The notes: a model not told the origin generated them from the letters alone. DNA of 64,000 nucleotides from Ruminococcus flavefaciens ND2009 (GCF_000621785.1 NZ_JHXI01000007.1:304489-368488); one strand, 5' to 3'; counted from the first letter of the stretch, positions 33,169 to 41,825 are shown. Program-made: numbers and translations.

Positions 33169-33354
33169 ACGTTTTTCTCCTATAGTTTTCGTCTTCCTGA
33201 CCTTATGCAGCCAAAAGCGTACATTGTTTAGAACATTATAACATAAGGAACTTTTCATGGCAATATTTGTATAACTAATATGTCAAATTGCACACAAACC
33301 GCGTGTTCTCTTTTAACAATGTGCATTAAGGAAAAACAGGCGGCTTTATGACGG

Positions 33355-33403
33355 ATACTCATATAGAAGTTTTGCCCCTGAGTGTTACAAAGCACTCAGG
33401 GGC
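33355..33403. repeat. Short hairpin with a fragment of the LH repeat end
   Basis: CATATAGAAGTTTT, part of the conserved end of the LH family, is joined directly to a perfect stem GCCCCTGAGTG/CACTCAGGGGC (33374-33403). The 3' side GGGGCATTGTG resembles the ireB terminator. Confidence 0.5.
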
Positions 33404-33443
33404 ATTGTGAATATTTATGTTGCTAAGCTAAATCAGAATTTAT

Positions 33444-33845
33444 CTACATCTTAACTTTCTCGAATACAATTTGAATATCTTGCTTTGCCCCTTCAAATCC
33501 AGGCCAAGCATCTATTCCATCATTTCTTTTTCTCGGAATGATATGAATATGTAAATGAGGTACTGACTGTCCAGCACTCTCATCACTCGCATTAAGCAAA
33601 TTAACGCCTTCGTATCCGCAATGCTCTGTCAGATGTTTTGATACAGCTTTTACTGCTTTTATAACGGCACATAGTGTTTTTTCGTCACAATCCAAAACAT
33701 TCTTGAAATGTATCTTTGGAATGACTAAAATGTGTCCGTCCACATCTTTTGCTGTATCCATAAACGCAAGGGTCTGATCATCTTCGTATACTTTCATGCA
33801 GGTGATTTCTCCTGATGCAATCTTACAAAAAACGCAATCATTCAT
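33444..33845 (-). CDS. HIT-family nucleotide hydrolase/transferase
   Basis: The ~133-residue protein contains the histidine triad S-V-P-H-L-H-I-H-I-I-P-R near residue 105 and the N-terminal C-V-F-C-K-I zinc-type pair, typical of HinT-like proteins that cleave nucleoside phosphoramidates. ATG 33845 and GTG 33854 are both possible starts around AAGGA. The gene stands alone. Confidence 0.92.
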   Translation of the reverse strand: MNDCVFCKIASGEITCMKVYEDDQTLAFMDTAKDVDGHILVIPKIHFKNVLDCDEKTLCAVIKAVKAVSKHLTEHCGYEGVNLLNASDESAGQSVPHLHIHIIPRKRNDGIDAWPGFEGAKQDIQIVFEKVKM

Positions 33846-33922
33846 ATTATTCACACGTCCTTAAATTCCGATTTTTGTCAGTAACAATTATAGCACATCA
33901 TCTCTGTACTGTCAATAGAAAC

Positions 33923-33999
33923 GCCATAGTACTTCTGACCTTACATCAAAAATACTATGGCGTAAAACTTCTTTATGCGTACCGTACTTAAGTGCGCTC
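33923..33999. repeat. Dispersed repeat, family GC, copy 2
   Basis: GCCATAGTACTTCTG...TACTATGGC followed by TAAAACTTCT and TTAAGTGCGCTC is the reverse complement of 24048-24129 with a different loop. It ends 7 bases before the truncated amidase stop. Confidence 0.75.
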
Positions 34000-34005
34000 T
34001 TTTGT

Positions 34006-34584
34006 TCACTTCTTACGGTTTACGAAATCATTTATGCCCGAAAACAATGTGAATGCCACCTTGCCGCGGTACTCCTCCGTGTTAAGCTGCGCCGCCTCCT
34101 CGGGATTGGACATGAAGCCGCACTCCGCCATGACCGTGGGATTTTCGCTGTAATAGCAGAGGAAAAGCTCCTTGCCGCAGAGCTTTATCTCGCGGTCGTT
34201 ATCGGGCTGGAGCAGCTCCCTGAACCTGCTTTGCAGCGCCCTTGCAAGGGCTTCGCTGGTGCTGTTGCTGCCGGAATAGAACATCTGGGCGCCCTTGTAT
34301 TTCGGGTCGGTGAACTGGTTCTGGTGAATGGACAGGCAGACCGCGTTTCCGCTCTCGTTGAACATGGCGAGCCTGTTGTCCATATCAGAGCTCTTCTGCG
34401 CGGCAATGCCCTCCACTCCCTCGTCATGTATGGATCTGTCGGAGTCCCTTGTTACCCTGACCTCATAGCCGTTTATCTCAAGAATGTCCCTGAGCCTGAG
34501 AAGTATGTCAAGGTTTATGCCCTTTTCGGGGACTCCCTCCGCAGAGGTGCAGCCGCCGTCGATACCGCCGTGTGGCGCGTCAAC
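34006..34584 (-). pseudogene. N-acetylmuramoyl-L-alanine amidase, 5'-truncated
   Basis: The open frame runs upstream to 34584 and begins V-D-A-P-H-G-G-I-D-G-G, the first conserved block of Amidase_3 (usually D-A-G-H-G-G). It then has C-L-S-I-H-Q-N and M-A-E-C-G-F-M-S-N with the remaining zinc and catalytic residues. A TAA stands directly before the Val codon and no start or signal peptide remains. Internal GTG starts would omit the first zinc His. It is therefore read as a remnant that lost its N-terminus, perhaps when the neighbouring accessory block arrived. Confidence 0.75.
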
Positions 34585-34659
34585 TTAAACTAAGTCGTGT
34601 TTATGGCTTAAAATAGCCATTTGTACATATATTATATCACGTATTTTTTATTTGTCAAG

Positions 34660-34697
34660 AGTAAAAAAGATCCATAGAGCGAAAACTCTATGGATCA
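34660..34697 (-). terminator. Intrinsic terminator of the kinase-like gene
   Basis: On the minus strand GATCCATAGAG pairs with CTCTATGGATC, followed by TTTTTTAC. Confidence 0.9.
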
Positions 34698-34702
34698 CAT
34701 TC

Positions 34703-35782
34703 TCAGATATGGTTTGCGAGATAATCATAGGTATCTCTGATATAATTCATGATAGGATCAAGCTTTACAAGCAATATTGTTCCCGGTATTCTGACTCCCG
34801 CTGAAGCGGCACCGATTGCTTCAATTATCTTTTCACGTTTTGGAAGATTGGCTTTCAGAATCGTTCTACATACATCATTAGCAAGGAAGTTGTCTGTGAA
34901 GATATTTCCTTTTTCGACATCTATCCTCGGCACACCTGTTGCAATAAGTCCGAGATTATAATCAAAATACGGAGCAAGCCCGATAATCTCACCTGTGGTG
35001 CTGTTCCTCAGAACTCCTGCGTTCTGATTATGACGGTCGTCATTATGGAGCAGAGCGTCATAGAATATCATCATAACATAAGGCGTTATCAGCTTTTCAT
35101 CAAGTCTCGGAATTATATATTCAGGCTCGTCATGATCGCTGAAATAATTACAAAAGGGCTCGAAATCCACCTTTGCATTATCAGTAAAATCTTTTGATAC
35201 AATAAAATCAGAAGTAATACCTGTTTCCTCAGAAGTATAGGACATTCGCTCATACTCAGCAACATTTACGCCCATAGCCTTGAGGAAAAGATAAGCATAG
35301 TATTCGCTGATAAGTTCTTGTGTATTTCCCTGTTTGAACATATACCAAGCATCATCGATATATCGCCATGCCTTTTCATAGCTGCCTACTGTACCAAGCT
35401 CTCTGTAGCCCGAAGTATCTCCGCTGTTTGAAGCAGAAGCACCATAAAGTGCTATATCAGCAAGCTCCTCATTATACTTTTTCAGCGAACGATAGTCCAA
35501 TGTTTCATCAGACCGCTGTATCCACCAGTTATCGGTAATAGAGATTCCGTGTCCGATATCTATTACCTGACCTAAATCATCAGGAGTACGCAGCCTCAGA
35601 GCCTTGAACAGCTTTCTCGAATGGGAGCGGTGAATATCAACTATTCTGTTATCGAGCCATATCTCAAGAGGCATTCCTGCTGCAAAACACGCAGGACAAA
35701 GCGCTTTATCTATTATTTCCGTTATGCCGTTTTCATCTGCAAGGGCGATTACTTTATCCCTGTGCATTATCTTATAGCCCAT
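34703..35782 (-). CDS. CtkA/HipA-like Ser/Thr kinase
   Basis: The 359-residue protein has an N-terminal ~110 residues with Cys pair C-P-A-C, then a kinase domain with L-H-N-D-D-R-H-N-Q-N (catalytic loop) and P-Y-F-D-Y-N-L-G (Mg-binding, DFG-like). This arrangement is that of HipA C-terminal and CtkA-type kinases. HipA proteins are toxins partnered with HipB, but no HipB-like antitoxin lies beside this gene. It may be a defence or regulatory kinase carried with the adjacent recombinase. Confidence 0.75.
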   Translation of the reverse strand: MGYKIMHRDKVIALADENGITEIIDKALCPACFAAGMPLEIWLDNRIVDIHRSHSRKLFKALRLRTPDDLGQVIDIGHGISITDNWWIQRSDETLDYRSLKKYNEELADIALYGASASNSGDTSGYRELGTVGSYEKAWRYIDDAWYMFKQGNTQELISEYYAYLFLKAMGVNVAEYERMSYTSEETGITSDFIVSKDFTDNAKVDFEPFCNYFSDHDEPEYIIPRLDEKLITPYVMMIFYDALLHNDDRHNQNAGVLRNSTTGEIIGLAPYFDYNLGLIATGVPRIDVEKGNIFTDNFLANDVCRTILKANLPKREKIIEAIGAASAGVRIPGTILLVKLDPIMNYIRDTYDYLANHI

Positions 35783-35871
35783 TATTTCACGCTCCTCTAC
35801 ATTAATTATTTTATATTATACCACAAAATGCGGCTGTTGTAAATGATTATTAAACATAATATGTATAGCAA

Positions 35872-35907
35872 TAATAATAGCGGTACGTCCTTTCCAGACA
35901 TACCGCT
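35872..35907 (-). terminator. Hairpin overlapping the recombinase stop codon
   Basis: AGCGGTA...TACCGCT, followed by ATTATTATTG on the minus strand, spans the TAG of the recombinase. Confidence 0.65.
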
Positions 35908-37477
35908 ACAGCTTCCAGTGTATATGTATTTCTCGTTCACCGTTCTCGAAGGTCTCCCCTATCTCGATATAGTCGATGAACTCGTCAGCGATACTGCGGT
36001 CAAGTTTGTCGAAATGGGTATACTGCTCAACAAGCGCCTTCTGCCCCTTGGCATTTTCCTGACGCTTTCGGCAGACAGTTATCTGCTTATTTACATCTGC
36101 TATCTGCTCCGCGATATTATTCTCCTCATCGCTGAGGCTCTGGCGGAACATTGCGTAGTCCTCGTCTGACAGCACTCCGTCGAGCTTGTCCTTGTACATC
36201 TTCAAAAGGCGCTCCTTAGCAGCTTTATGCCGTTCTTCAAGTGTACTGAGCCTGCGTTCAAGCTCCCTGAGCTGTTCGGAGTGAATGTCTGCAAGCTGTA
36301 TCTCATCAGCCTTGCAGAACTGCTCCACGATCAAGTTAAGCTCGTTGAGGATATGCCTTTCGAGTATAAGACCGCTGATGCTTGATTTGTTGGGACAGTT
36401 CATTGCACCTGTCTTATATGTGGCACATTGCAGACCATAGTACTTTATGGTCTTAGCCTTGTTGTAATAGACATTACGCTTCATGGGACGACCGCAGCAA
36501 GCACATCTCACCTTGCCTGACAGCGGCGAAAGCTCCTGTGAGCGTTTCCCCACTCTGCCATGGCTGTTAAGACGTTCCTGTGTACGTGACCATGTTTCAG
36601 CGTCGATTATCTGCTCATGAGCATTCGGTATTCGTACCCATTCCGCCTGCTCCACCTGCTTACGCTTCTTATTTTTGTAGCTGATGTGGTGAGACTTCCC
36701 CTGCACAAGCGTCCCAGTGTACACCTCGTTATGTAAAATCCTTGCAACAGTTGACTGCGTCCAAAGCCCATGTGCATTGCTTGTATCAGCATTAGTATTA
36801 ACGTACTTTGAACCCTTCTGACGCTTATACTCAGTTGGACTTACGATGCCGTCAGCATTCAGCTTCTGAACTATCCTGCGGTAGCCCTCGCCGCTGACAT
36901 ACATATCAAATATTTTCCGTACAACAGGTGCGGTCTCCTCGTCGATGACGAGGTGGTGCTTGTCCTCGGAATCAATTTGATAACCGTATGGCGCAAAAGA
37001 GGCTATAAACTGCCCCTGCTCACGCTTATAGGCAAGAGTACGGCGAATCTTCGCTGAAATGTCCTTAACGTACATCTCGTTGTAAGCGCTGGCGAAAAGC
37101 CTCATAGTGCTGTAGCTTTCGCTGTCTGTATCGGCATTGTCAGCAACTCCGATAAAGCGTATGCCCCATTCGAGAAACTTATCATTGATAAGCTGCTCTA
37201 TCACCACGGTATCGCGCGAAAAACGAGACTGGTCTTTACACAGAACGATGTCTATATGCCCAGCCTCGCAATCCCGCAGCATACGGTTGAATTCGGGACG
37301 GCTGCGGTCAATGCCGCTGTACCCATCATCAACATAAATGTCGTATATCTCCCAGTCGCGCTCATGACAGTAGTCGCGGAGCATGGCTTTCTGGTTTTGT
37401 ATACTTGCACTTGCATCGTTCTCCGCCTTGTCCTTGTCTTCTATGGATAAACGACAGTATATAGCTACCTTCGGCAT
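35906..37477 (-). CDS. Large serine site-specific recombinase (TnpX-like)
   Basis: The start MPKVAIYCRLS (37477) has GGAGG 8 bases upstream. The 523-residue protein has the resolvase domain with catalytic Ser in Y-C-R-L-S-I-E-D and Arg in D-Q-S-R-F-S-R-D, a recombinase domain, a zinc ribbon (C-A-C-C-G-R-P-M ... Q-C ... M-N-C), and a C-terminal coiled coil (~390-480). Such enzymes excise and integrate Tn4451-type elements between short att sites. It is the likely integration enzyme of this block. Confidence 0.95.
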   Translation of the reverse strand: MPKVAIYCRLSIEDKDKAENDASASIQNQKAMLRDYCHERDWEIYDIYVDDGYSGIDRSRPEFNRMLRDCEAGHIDIVLCKDQSRFSRDTVVIEQLINDKFLEWGIRFIGVADNADTDSESYSTMRLFASAYNEMYVKDISAKIRRTLAYKREQGQFIASFAPYGYQIDSEDKHHLVIDEETAPVVRKIFDMYVSGEGYRRIVQKLNADGIVSPTEYKRQKGSKYVNTNADTSNAHGLWTQSTVARILHNEVYTGTLVQGKSHHISYKNKKRKQVEQAEWVRIPNAHEQIIDAETWSRTQERLNSHGRVGKRSQELSPLSGKVRCACCGRPMKRNVYYNKAKTIKYYGLQCATYKTGAMNCPNKSSISGLILERHILNELNLIVEQFCKADEIQLADIHSEQLRELERRLSTLEERHKAAKERLLKMYKDKLDGVLSDEDYAMFRQSLSDEENNIAEQIADVNKQITVCRKRQENAKGQKALVEQYTHFDKLDRSIADEFIDYIEIGETFENGEREIHIHWKL

Positions 37478-37510
37478 TGGCCTCACCTCCTTGTTTCAAT
37501 AGTTTTGGGT

Positions 37511-37630
37511 TCAGTTTGTTCTCTTCACCTGACGGTTTAAGAGTTTCTCTATCTTCTCTGTGACAGTTTTTTTTAAACGCTCGATATCAGCCGTTTTGAA
37601 ACTGCTTTTTGTATGTATTTTATCATTCAT
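37511..37630 (-). CDS. Small basic protein upstream of the recombinase (TnpW-like position)
   Basis: The 39-residue frame (MNDKIHTKSS ... LLNRQVKRTN) has an AGGTGA site before the ATG and ends 33 bases before the recombinase start. Short TnpW proteins commonly precede serine recombinases in Tn4451-like elements, and I-E-R-L-K-K-T-V-T-E-K-I-E-K-L-L is compatible with their C-terminal helix. The family assignment is by position and is tentative. Confidence 0.5.
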   Translation of the reverse strand: MNDKIHTKSSFKTADIERLKKTVTEKIEKLLNRQVKRTN

Positions 37631-37745
37631 TTTTATCACCTGCCTTTCAATTGTATTCGGAATAAGCATAATATATGCTTATTTTACTTGACCTGCTCCG
37701 ATTAATATAATTAATGTGCAGGCAGCGTCCAAAGGGCGCTTGCCT

Positions 37746-39098
37746 TTAATAACAACCATAAAGCTCCTTGAACTTCTCATAGAGAGGCGTCTCTACGAAG
37801 TTGACGACTCTGCCATTAAGCGTAAGAGCCTCGTTCTCACCTGTCTCCTTGTTATATGCGTCGAGTTCAAGTATAGTGTCACCCGCTTTGAACTTGTTGA
37901 AGCCAGCGTCTATTGCATCACGATACCCAAGTTTCTGAGCAACGTGATCCTCAGACTTGCCGGGACGGCAAAAGCTTTTTATATTTGCTTGCTTCATTGT
38001 ATCAAGACTGGAGCTTCCTTGATTATAATAGTCTTGAGTCGCGCCTATAAGAGCAGTATGAAATTTGCGTCCCTGCTTAACGATGGTTTGAAGCGGTGAA
38101 CCCGTGCTGAAGTCCTGGTCGACGAGTTCATCTATCACGATAGAAAGAAATCCGGAGTCGTGATTCATCTGCCAATTGAACAGGCTTCCAACAAGCATAT
38201 CGAGCAACTGGTGTGTGCTGTCACCAACCTCGTTTCCGAGGCCGATAATGATTATCTTACGTCCCTGCAAGAACAGGTCTTCCCATGTCTGTTCATCGTA
38301 TCCTACCTCTCTGATATCAGCAAGGACAGACTCGATACGATCTGCTATCTCAGCACCGAAAGCACCAGCCTGCTCCAACTCAGAGCAAAGATCATTAAGG
38401 TCAATGGAGAAATCCTTATCCTTAAGATAATCTGATAAAAATCCCTTCAGCTTTCGCGAGGTACTCTTGTCGATAGCGCCTGTAGCAGCACGCAGAACAC
38501 TATAGATAGCCCGCTTCTTGTCCGGAAGGCTTTCGCAGCCTCTAAGTGAGCCGAGATCAACTGGTACAGGATCTTTTCCTACACCGATGTTGATGAACTT
38601 GAAGAGCTTTTCAACTACCTCGGCAGGCAGCATCTTAAGTAGCTTTTCCTTCGTATAACTGCCACTGACATCAAACACAACAACGATTTGACCGAGCATA
38701 AAAAGCATTACGATTATCTGTGCTATAGCCCAGCTTTTGCCACTTCCAATCCTGCCAGTGCCGAAGTAGACATTGTTTTCCTCATCGGCGTAGCGGAGCA
38801 TCTTTCCGGCAAACCTTCCGTCGATGGTCCTAACCAGCGGAAGTAAGCCTTCGGGTATCTCATCATATTTGAAAAGAAACGCATCTTTGTCGATGAGCTC
38901 GAAGCGCTGACGATTCTCCTGCGTAAGTAAGGTGTATTTGATAGCGTGAACGTACAGCGGATACGGAACTCCGTCGGAGGTTATCGCTGCAATCCTGATA
39001 CTCTTCTCATTTTTAGCGTTATGAGGAAGATATCCACAGCTATAAAGAGCAGTTGTTACTGTACTGTTCCAAAAGCTGGTGATGACATTTGGAACGTC
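37746..39098 (-). CDS. HerA/FtsK-like P-loop ATPase without a canonical start codon
   Basis: The frame is open from 39098 to the stop at 37746 and reads as one protein: ~95 N-terminal residues (D-V-P-N-V-I-T-S-F-W-N-S ... P-L-V-R-T-I-D-G-R), then Walker A G-R-I-G-S-G-K-S, Walker B L-S-I-V-I-D-E-L, and a G-A-T-Q-D-Y sensor region as in VirD4/HerA ATPases. The first ATG (38801) would remove the N-terminal domain. Upstream, AAAGGAGGT lies at ~39117 but no ATG/GTG/TTG in frame follows it. Either a frameshift near 39070-39100 or non-standard initiation is required. It may power DNA transfer of the element. Confidence 0.7.
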   Translation of the reverse strand, partial: DVPNVITSFWNSTVTTALYSCGYLPHNAKNEKSIRIAAITSDGVPYPLYVHAIKYTLLTQENRQRFELIDKDAFLFKYDEIPEGLLPLVRTIDGRFAGKMLRYADEENNVYFGTGRIGSGKSWAIAQIIVMLFMLGQIVVVFDVSGSYTKEKLLKMLPAEVVEKLFKFINIGVGKDPVPVDLGSLRGCESLPDKKRAIYSVLRAATGAIDKSTSRKLKGFLSDYLKDKDFSIDLNDLCSELEQAGAFGAEIADRIESVLADIREVGYDEQTWEDLFLQGRKIIIIGLGNEVGDSTHQLLDMLVGSLFNWQMNHDSGFLSIVIDELVDQDFSTGSPLQTIVKQGRKFHTALIGATQDYYNQGSSSLDTMKQANIKSFCRPGKSEDHVAQKLGYRDAIDAGFNKFKAGDTILELDAYNKETGENEALTLNGRVVNFVETPLYEKFKELYGCY

Positions 39099-39169
39099 TC
39101 AAAAGTCAGAATACCTCCTTTTGAAACTGATTTTCAGCTGTTTTTCGGCTGTGTCGTAATGTATACTTT

Positions 39170-40153
39170 TCAGAACGCTCCACAGTACTCCTCATATAAG
39201 CTTTCACCGGCCATATACTTTACATCTCTAACAGCCTCCTGGAACGTACCAGTATCCATTAAAAGATCAGCCACCTCGTCTGCGCTATAGCCGAAATCGA
39301 GGAGCAGGATAACGTCATCTTCATCTACACCAAAGCAGTGAGCCATCTCTACCAGTGTCTCCTCGTAAGTACTGTAATAGTCCTCACAATCTCCATACCA
39401 CCACTTACACCTTGAATAGTGTGTATAGCTTGGAGCAGGTTGAAACTGGGAGCGAGTGATATTGCCGTTCTTATCAATACGGATTATATCGCCCTCATCG
39501 GCTTCAATACGCTCATAAGCGAACTTATGTAATCCCACGCGTTTCAGCGCATTCTTCATAATGCTTTCGGTGCTTGCATAGGCGAAAAGTCCGAGAGAAT
39601 CGAAATGGAGCAAACATAACGGGTTAGAGCCTTTAACGAGATACAATGAGTTATTCTCATCAAGCAAACTGAATGTGAAGCTTCCTTGTACCTGCTCCGC
39701 CATGTATCTCAAGCTTTCAAAGTCCAGCTTGTGTTGGGACTCTATCAGCTGCACCGCAACGTAGGAATCAGTCTCTATACTTGTGGCAGGGAGCTGCTTC
39801 ACCTTCCTAAGCTCTCTGTCATTATAAAGGATACCGTTGTGAGCTAAACTCCACGAAATATCGCCTGTTGCTCCGAGAAACGGGTGGTTATTGTAGTTGA
39901 ATTTCTCATTGCCCTGAGTAGTCATACGGGTATGCCCCATAACAGCTCTTGTTCCTTCCGGAGGATTGAAATGAAGTTTATGCGCCGCCTTCGGTCTCTT
40001 GTATATGACAATCTGACCGTCTCTGACATAGCTTATCCCAGAGGCATCCATGCCTCTCTCCTCGGCGGCATTGGCAAGTGCCTGCGTCAGCTTTCTCAAT
40101 ACTTTATGTGGTATAAGCCCCTGATAATCAAGATAGCCAAACAAACTACACAC
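39170..40153 (-). CDS. Class II glutamine amidotransferase
   Basis: The 327-residue protein begins MCSLFGY, exposing the catalytic Cys-2. It carries V-M-G-H-T-R-M-T-T-Q-G (Arg for glutamine binding) and L-A-H-N-G-I-L-Y-N (oxyanion Asn), as in the GlmS/PurF-type domain. No synthase domain is attached, so ammonia must be passed to a partner. The nearby amidoligase in the same transcript is the obvious candidate. The ~70-residue C-terminal extension (after ~260) is acidic and aromatic, with no known fold. AGAGGAT precedes the ATG. Confidence 0.92.
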   Translation of the reverse strand: MCSLFGYLDYQGLIPHKVLRKLTQALANAAEERGMDASGISYVRDGQIVIYKRPKAAHKLHFNPPEGTRAVMGHTRMTTQGNEKFNYNNHPFLGATGDISWSLAHNGILYNDRELRKVKQLPATSIETDSYVAVQLIESQHKLDFESLRYMAEQVQGSFTFSLLDENNSLYLVKGSNPLCLLHFDSLGLFAYASTESIMKNALKRVGLHKFAYERIEADEGDIIRIDKNGNITRSQFQPAPSYTHYSRCKWWYGDCEDYYSTYEETLVEMAHCFGVDEDDVILLLDFGYSADEVADLLMDTGTFQEAVRDVKYMAGESLYEEYCGAF

Positions 40154-40174
40154 ATATATCCTCTCCCTTCTTAT

Positions 40175-40366
40175 TTAATATACTTGAGCACATCGTCGGG
40201 GGTGATCAAGCTTGTCGATGTTCTTTATGATCTTATTTACCTTGCTTGCGAGATGAGTTGCCGCCAAAATCGTGATAAGTCGTAGTAGCACCTGTGCGTC
40301 GCTGTGCCTTAGTTCACCTATAGGCAGCTTTGGAATCTTCTCAAATATTTCTGTTGGTTTCATCAT
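40175..40366 (-). CDS. Small helical protein between amidoligase and amidotransferase
   Basis: The 63-residue product overlaps the amidoligase stop by 4 bases (TATGATGA) and is followed by the amidotransferase after 21 bases, so translation is coupled. It is mostly helical (V-L-L-R-L-I-T-I-L-A-A-T-H-L-A-S-K) with a basic end. It could be a substrate, a carrier peptide or a subunit; nothing in the sequence decides. Confidence 0.7.
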   Translation of the reverse strand: MMKPTEIFEKIPKLPIGELRHSDAQVLLRLITILAATHLASKVNKIIKNIDKLDHPRRCAQVY

Positions 40367-41463
40367 ACTTCCTCCTGAGTTTCAATATTTTCGTTAATGT
40401 ATAAACGCCGTTCCTTAAGGTAAACTATGAGCTCCGGCGCTTCTATAGTGCTAACGAAATCGGACCATGATAGCTTCTCAATCTCGTCCTCCGTCATGTT
40501 CATTGCAATATCGCATATTATATTAACGAGTTCAAGCGAAGCAATGAGTGTATTGTATTTTAGCGTTCCTCTGAAGAGCCTAAACTCGATAGTGCTATAA
40601 TTCATAAGATTCACCGCAGCATATCGCCCCAAATTGCCTTTCTTAGCTTTTTCAAGTATGTCCCGGCCGTTCTTTTCATAACCGTACCTGGCCGCCCAGC
40701 GGTTCATCGAATACTCACTCCGACGGCTAAACCTCAGGAGCTCGTTCCAATTTTTCTCAACAAAATACAGAATATGGCTGATTACATGCTCCTGTTCATC
40801 CTGTGTGTCTCCAAGGCAAGAACGGTTCAAATGAACGTGTAAACCGCAGGTACTCGTTTGATGTGAGCGGTAGCCCATGCTGATTGCCTTACTCATAATC
40901 TCTTGCCAGCAAAAGTCTTTATGGTAACTTAATGTCATCGGATGAGTGACTATCTCCAAGCCATCATCAAGTGAGCCGTCGCCCTTCACATAGATATGTT
41001 CGTGTTCTTTGTTTGCAATTGCCAACAGTTCATCAGCATTCTCTGAATCCTTACCCGCACCATCAATTTCAAGTTCTACGCCGAAATATCGGCTTGAATC
41101 GTCACCATAGAAGATAGGTTCAGGCTTCCACCCATATTCGTGTATACTGCGGCTCTTATCCACTTCATCGTGATAGCACTCCGAGCAATAACTGTCGCCC
41201 TCAAGATTATAAGCATCGTCTTCATGCAAAAGAGCATCACAACAGCAGCACCTAACGTAGTGGTTATGGTAACATGATGAACACAAGTTGGTATATTCAT
41301 CGCCAAAACTGTCATCTGTCCATATGACCGAGCCGCAACGGTCACAGGCAGTTGTGTGGTGCTCATAACAGTCTGTGCAGACTATCTCGCCGCCGACTTC
41401 CTCGTAATCATCTGTGTCAATAAGTGATCCGCAGTGGGCGCAGTACAGTTTGTTTTCTTCCAT
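40363..41463 (-). CDS. Amidoligase (Amidoligase_2 family) with three N-terminal zinc-ribbon units
   Basis: The 366-residue protein starts with three Cys-x-x-Cys pairs-of-pairs (C-A-H-C/C-T-D-C, C-D-R-C/C-S-S-C, C-C-C-C/C-S-E-C; residues ~8-97). The ligase domain follows: R-Y-F-G-V-E-L-E-I-D, K-G-D-G-S-L-D-D-G, C-G-L-H-V-H-L-N and E-F-R-L-F-R-G-T-L-K. Comparative genomics has predicted that such COOH-NH2 ligases form amide bonds on peptides or small molecules, often next to a glutamine amidotransferase as here. GGAGG precedes the ATG. The zinc units could recognise protein or nucleic-acid targets. Confidence 0.9.
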   Translation of the reverse strand: MEENKLYCAHCGSLIDTDDYEEVGGEIVCTDCYEHHTTACDRCGSVIWTDDSFGDEYTNLCSSCYHNHYVRCCCCDALLHEDDAYNLEGDSYCSECYHDEVDKSRSIHEYGWKPEPIFYGDDSSRYFGVELEIDGAGKDSENADELLAIANKEHEHIYVKGDGSLDDGLEIVTHPMTLSYHKDFCWQEIMSKAISMGYRSHQTSTCGLHVHLNRSCLGDTQDEQEHVISHILYFVEKNWNELLRFSRRSEYSMNRWAARYGYEKNGRDILEKAKKGNLGRYAAVNLMNYSTIEFRLFRGTLKYNTLIASLELVNIICDIAMNMTEDEIEKLSWSDFVSTIEAPELIVYLKERRLYINENIETQEEV

Positions 41464-41487
41464 TTTTAGACCTCCATAAAATAGTGA

Positions 41488-41507
41488 AGCCGTCCCGAAG
41501 GACGGCT
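41488..41507 (-). terminator. Hairpin before the amidoligase gene
   Basis: AGCCGTCC-TTCG-GGACGGCT on the minus strand is followed by TCACTATTTT and then by the amidoligase ribosome site. It can attenuate transcription entering from the upstream gene. Confidence 0.6.
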
Positions 41508-41520
41508 ATTTTGTTGATAT

Positions 41521-41769
41521 TCATTTGTCGCTGCCGATAAGACCGATAGCTATTCTTGCTCCGAGTTTCAGTCCGGAGCGTATCCCTGCACTGAAAGCAG
41601 CTGCTGTGAGATCAGCTGCAATATCCTCAATCTCAGTTGCCTTTTTTATCGGGAACTCCCTTACCAGCTCATTGAGCATTGCAGTTGCTTTCAGATAATC
41701 GCTGTTGTTGCAAAGCTGCGAATCCAGCGTGAGAGCGAACTTCTCAGCCAGTTCATCAAGTATATCCAT
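41521..41769 (-). CDS. Small protein, DUF6809-like
   Basis: The start MDILDELAEKF (41769) follows GGGAGGTGA; the in-frame GTG lies within that site. The 82-residue helical protein ends A-A-F-S-A-G-I-R-S-G-L-K-L-G-A-R-I-A, resembling the C-terminus of phage/plasmid DUF6809 proteins. The family call is from memory of that pattern. It is flanked by hairpins on both sides. Confidence 0.6.
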   Translation of the reverse strand: MDILDELAEKFALTLDSQLCNNSDYLKATAMLNELVREFPIKKATEIEDIAADLTAAAFSAGIRSGLKLGARIAIGLIGSDK

Positions 41770-41799
41770 TTTCCTCACCTCCCGAACATCAGATATAAC

Positions 41800-41825
41800 A
41801 GAAAAACCGCTCCCGAAGGAGCGGC
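41800..41825 (-). terminator. Intrinsic terminator after the DUF960 gene
   Basis: GCCGCTCC-TTCG-GGAGCGGT on the minus strand is followed by TTTTC. Confidence 0.8.

Noticed and set aside
34703..37477. Attachment sites of the serine recombinase
   Set aside because: I looked for matching short direct repeats at the two edges of the block but found none that I could defend.
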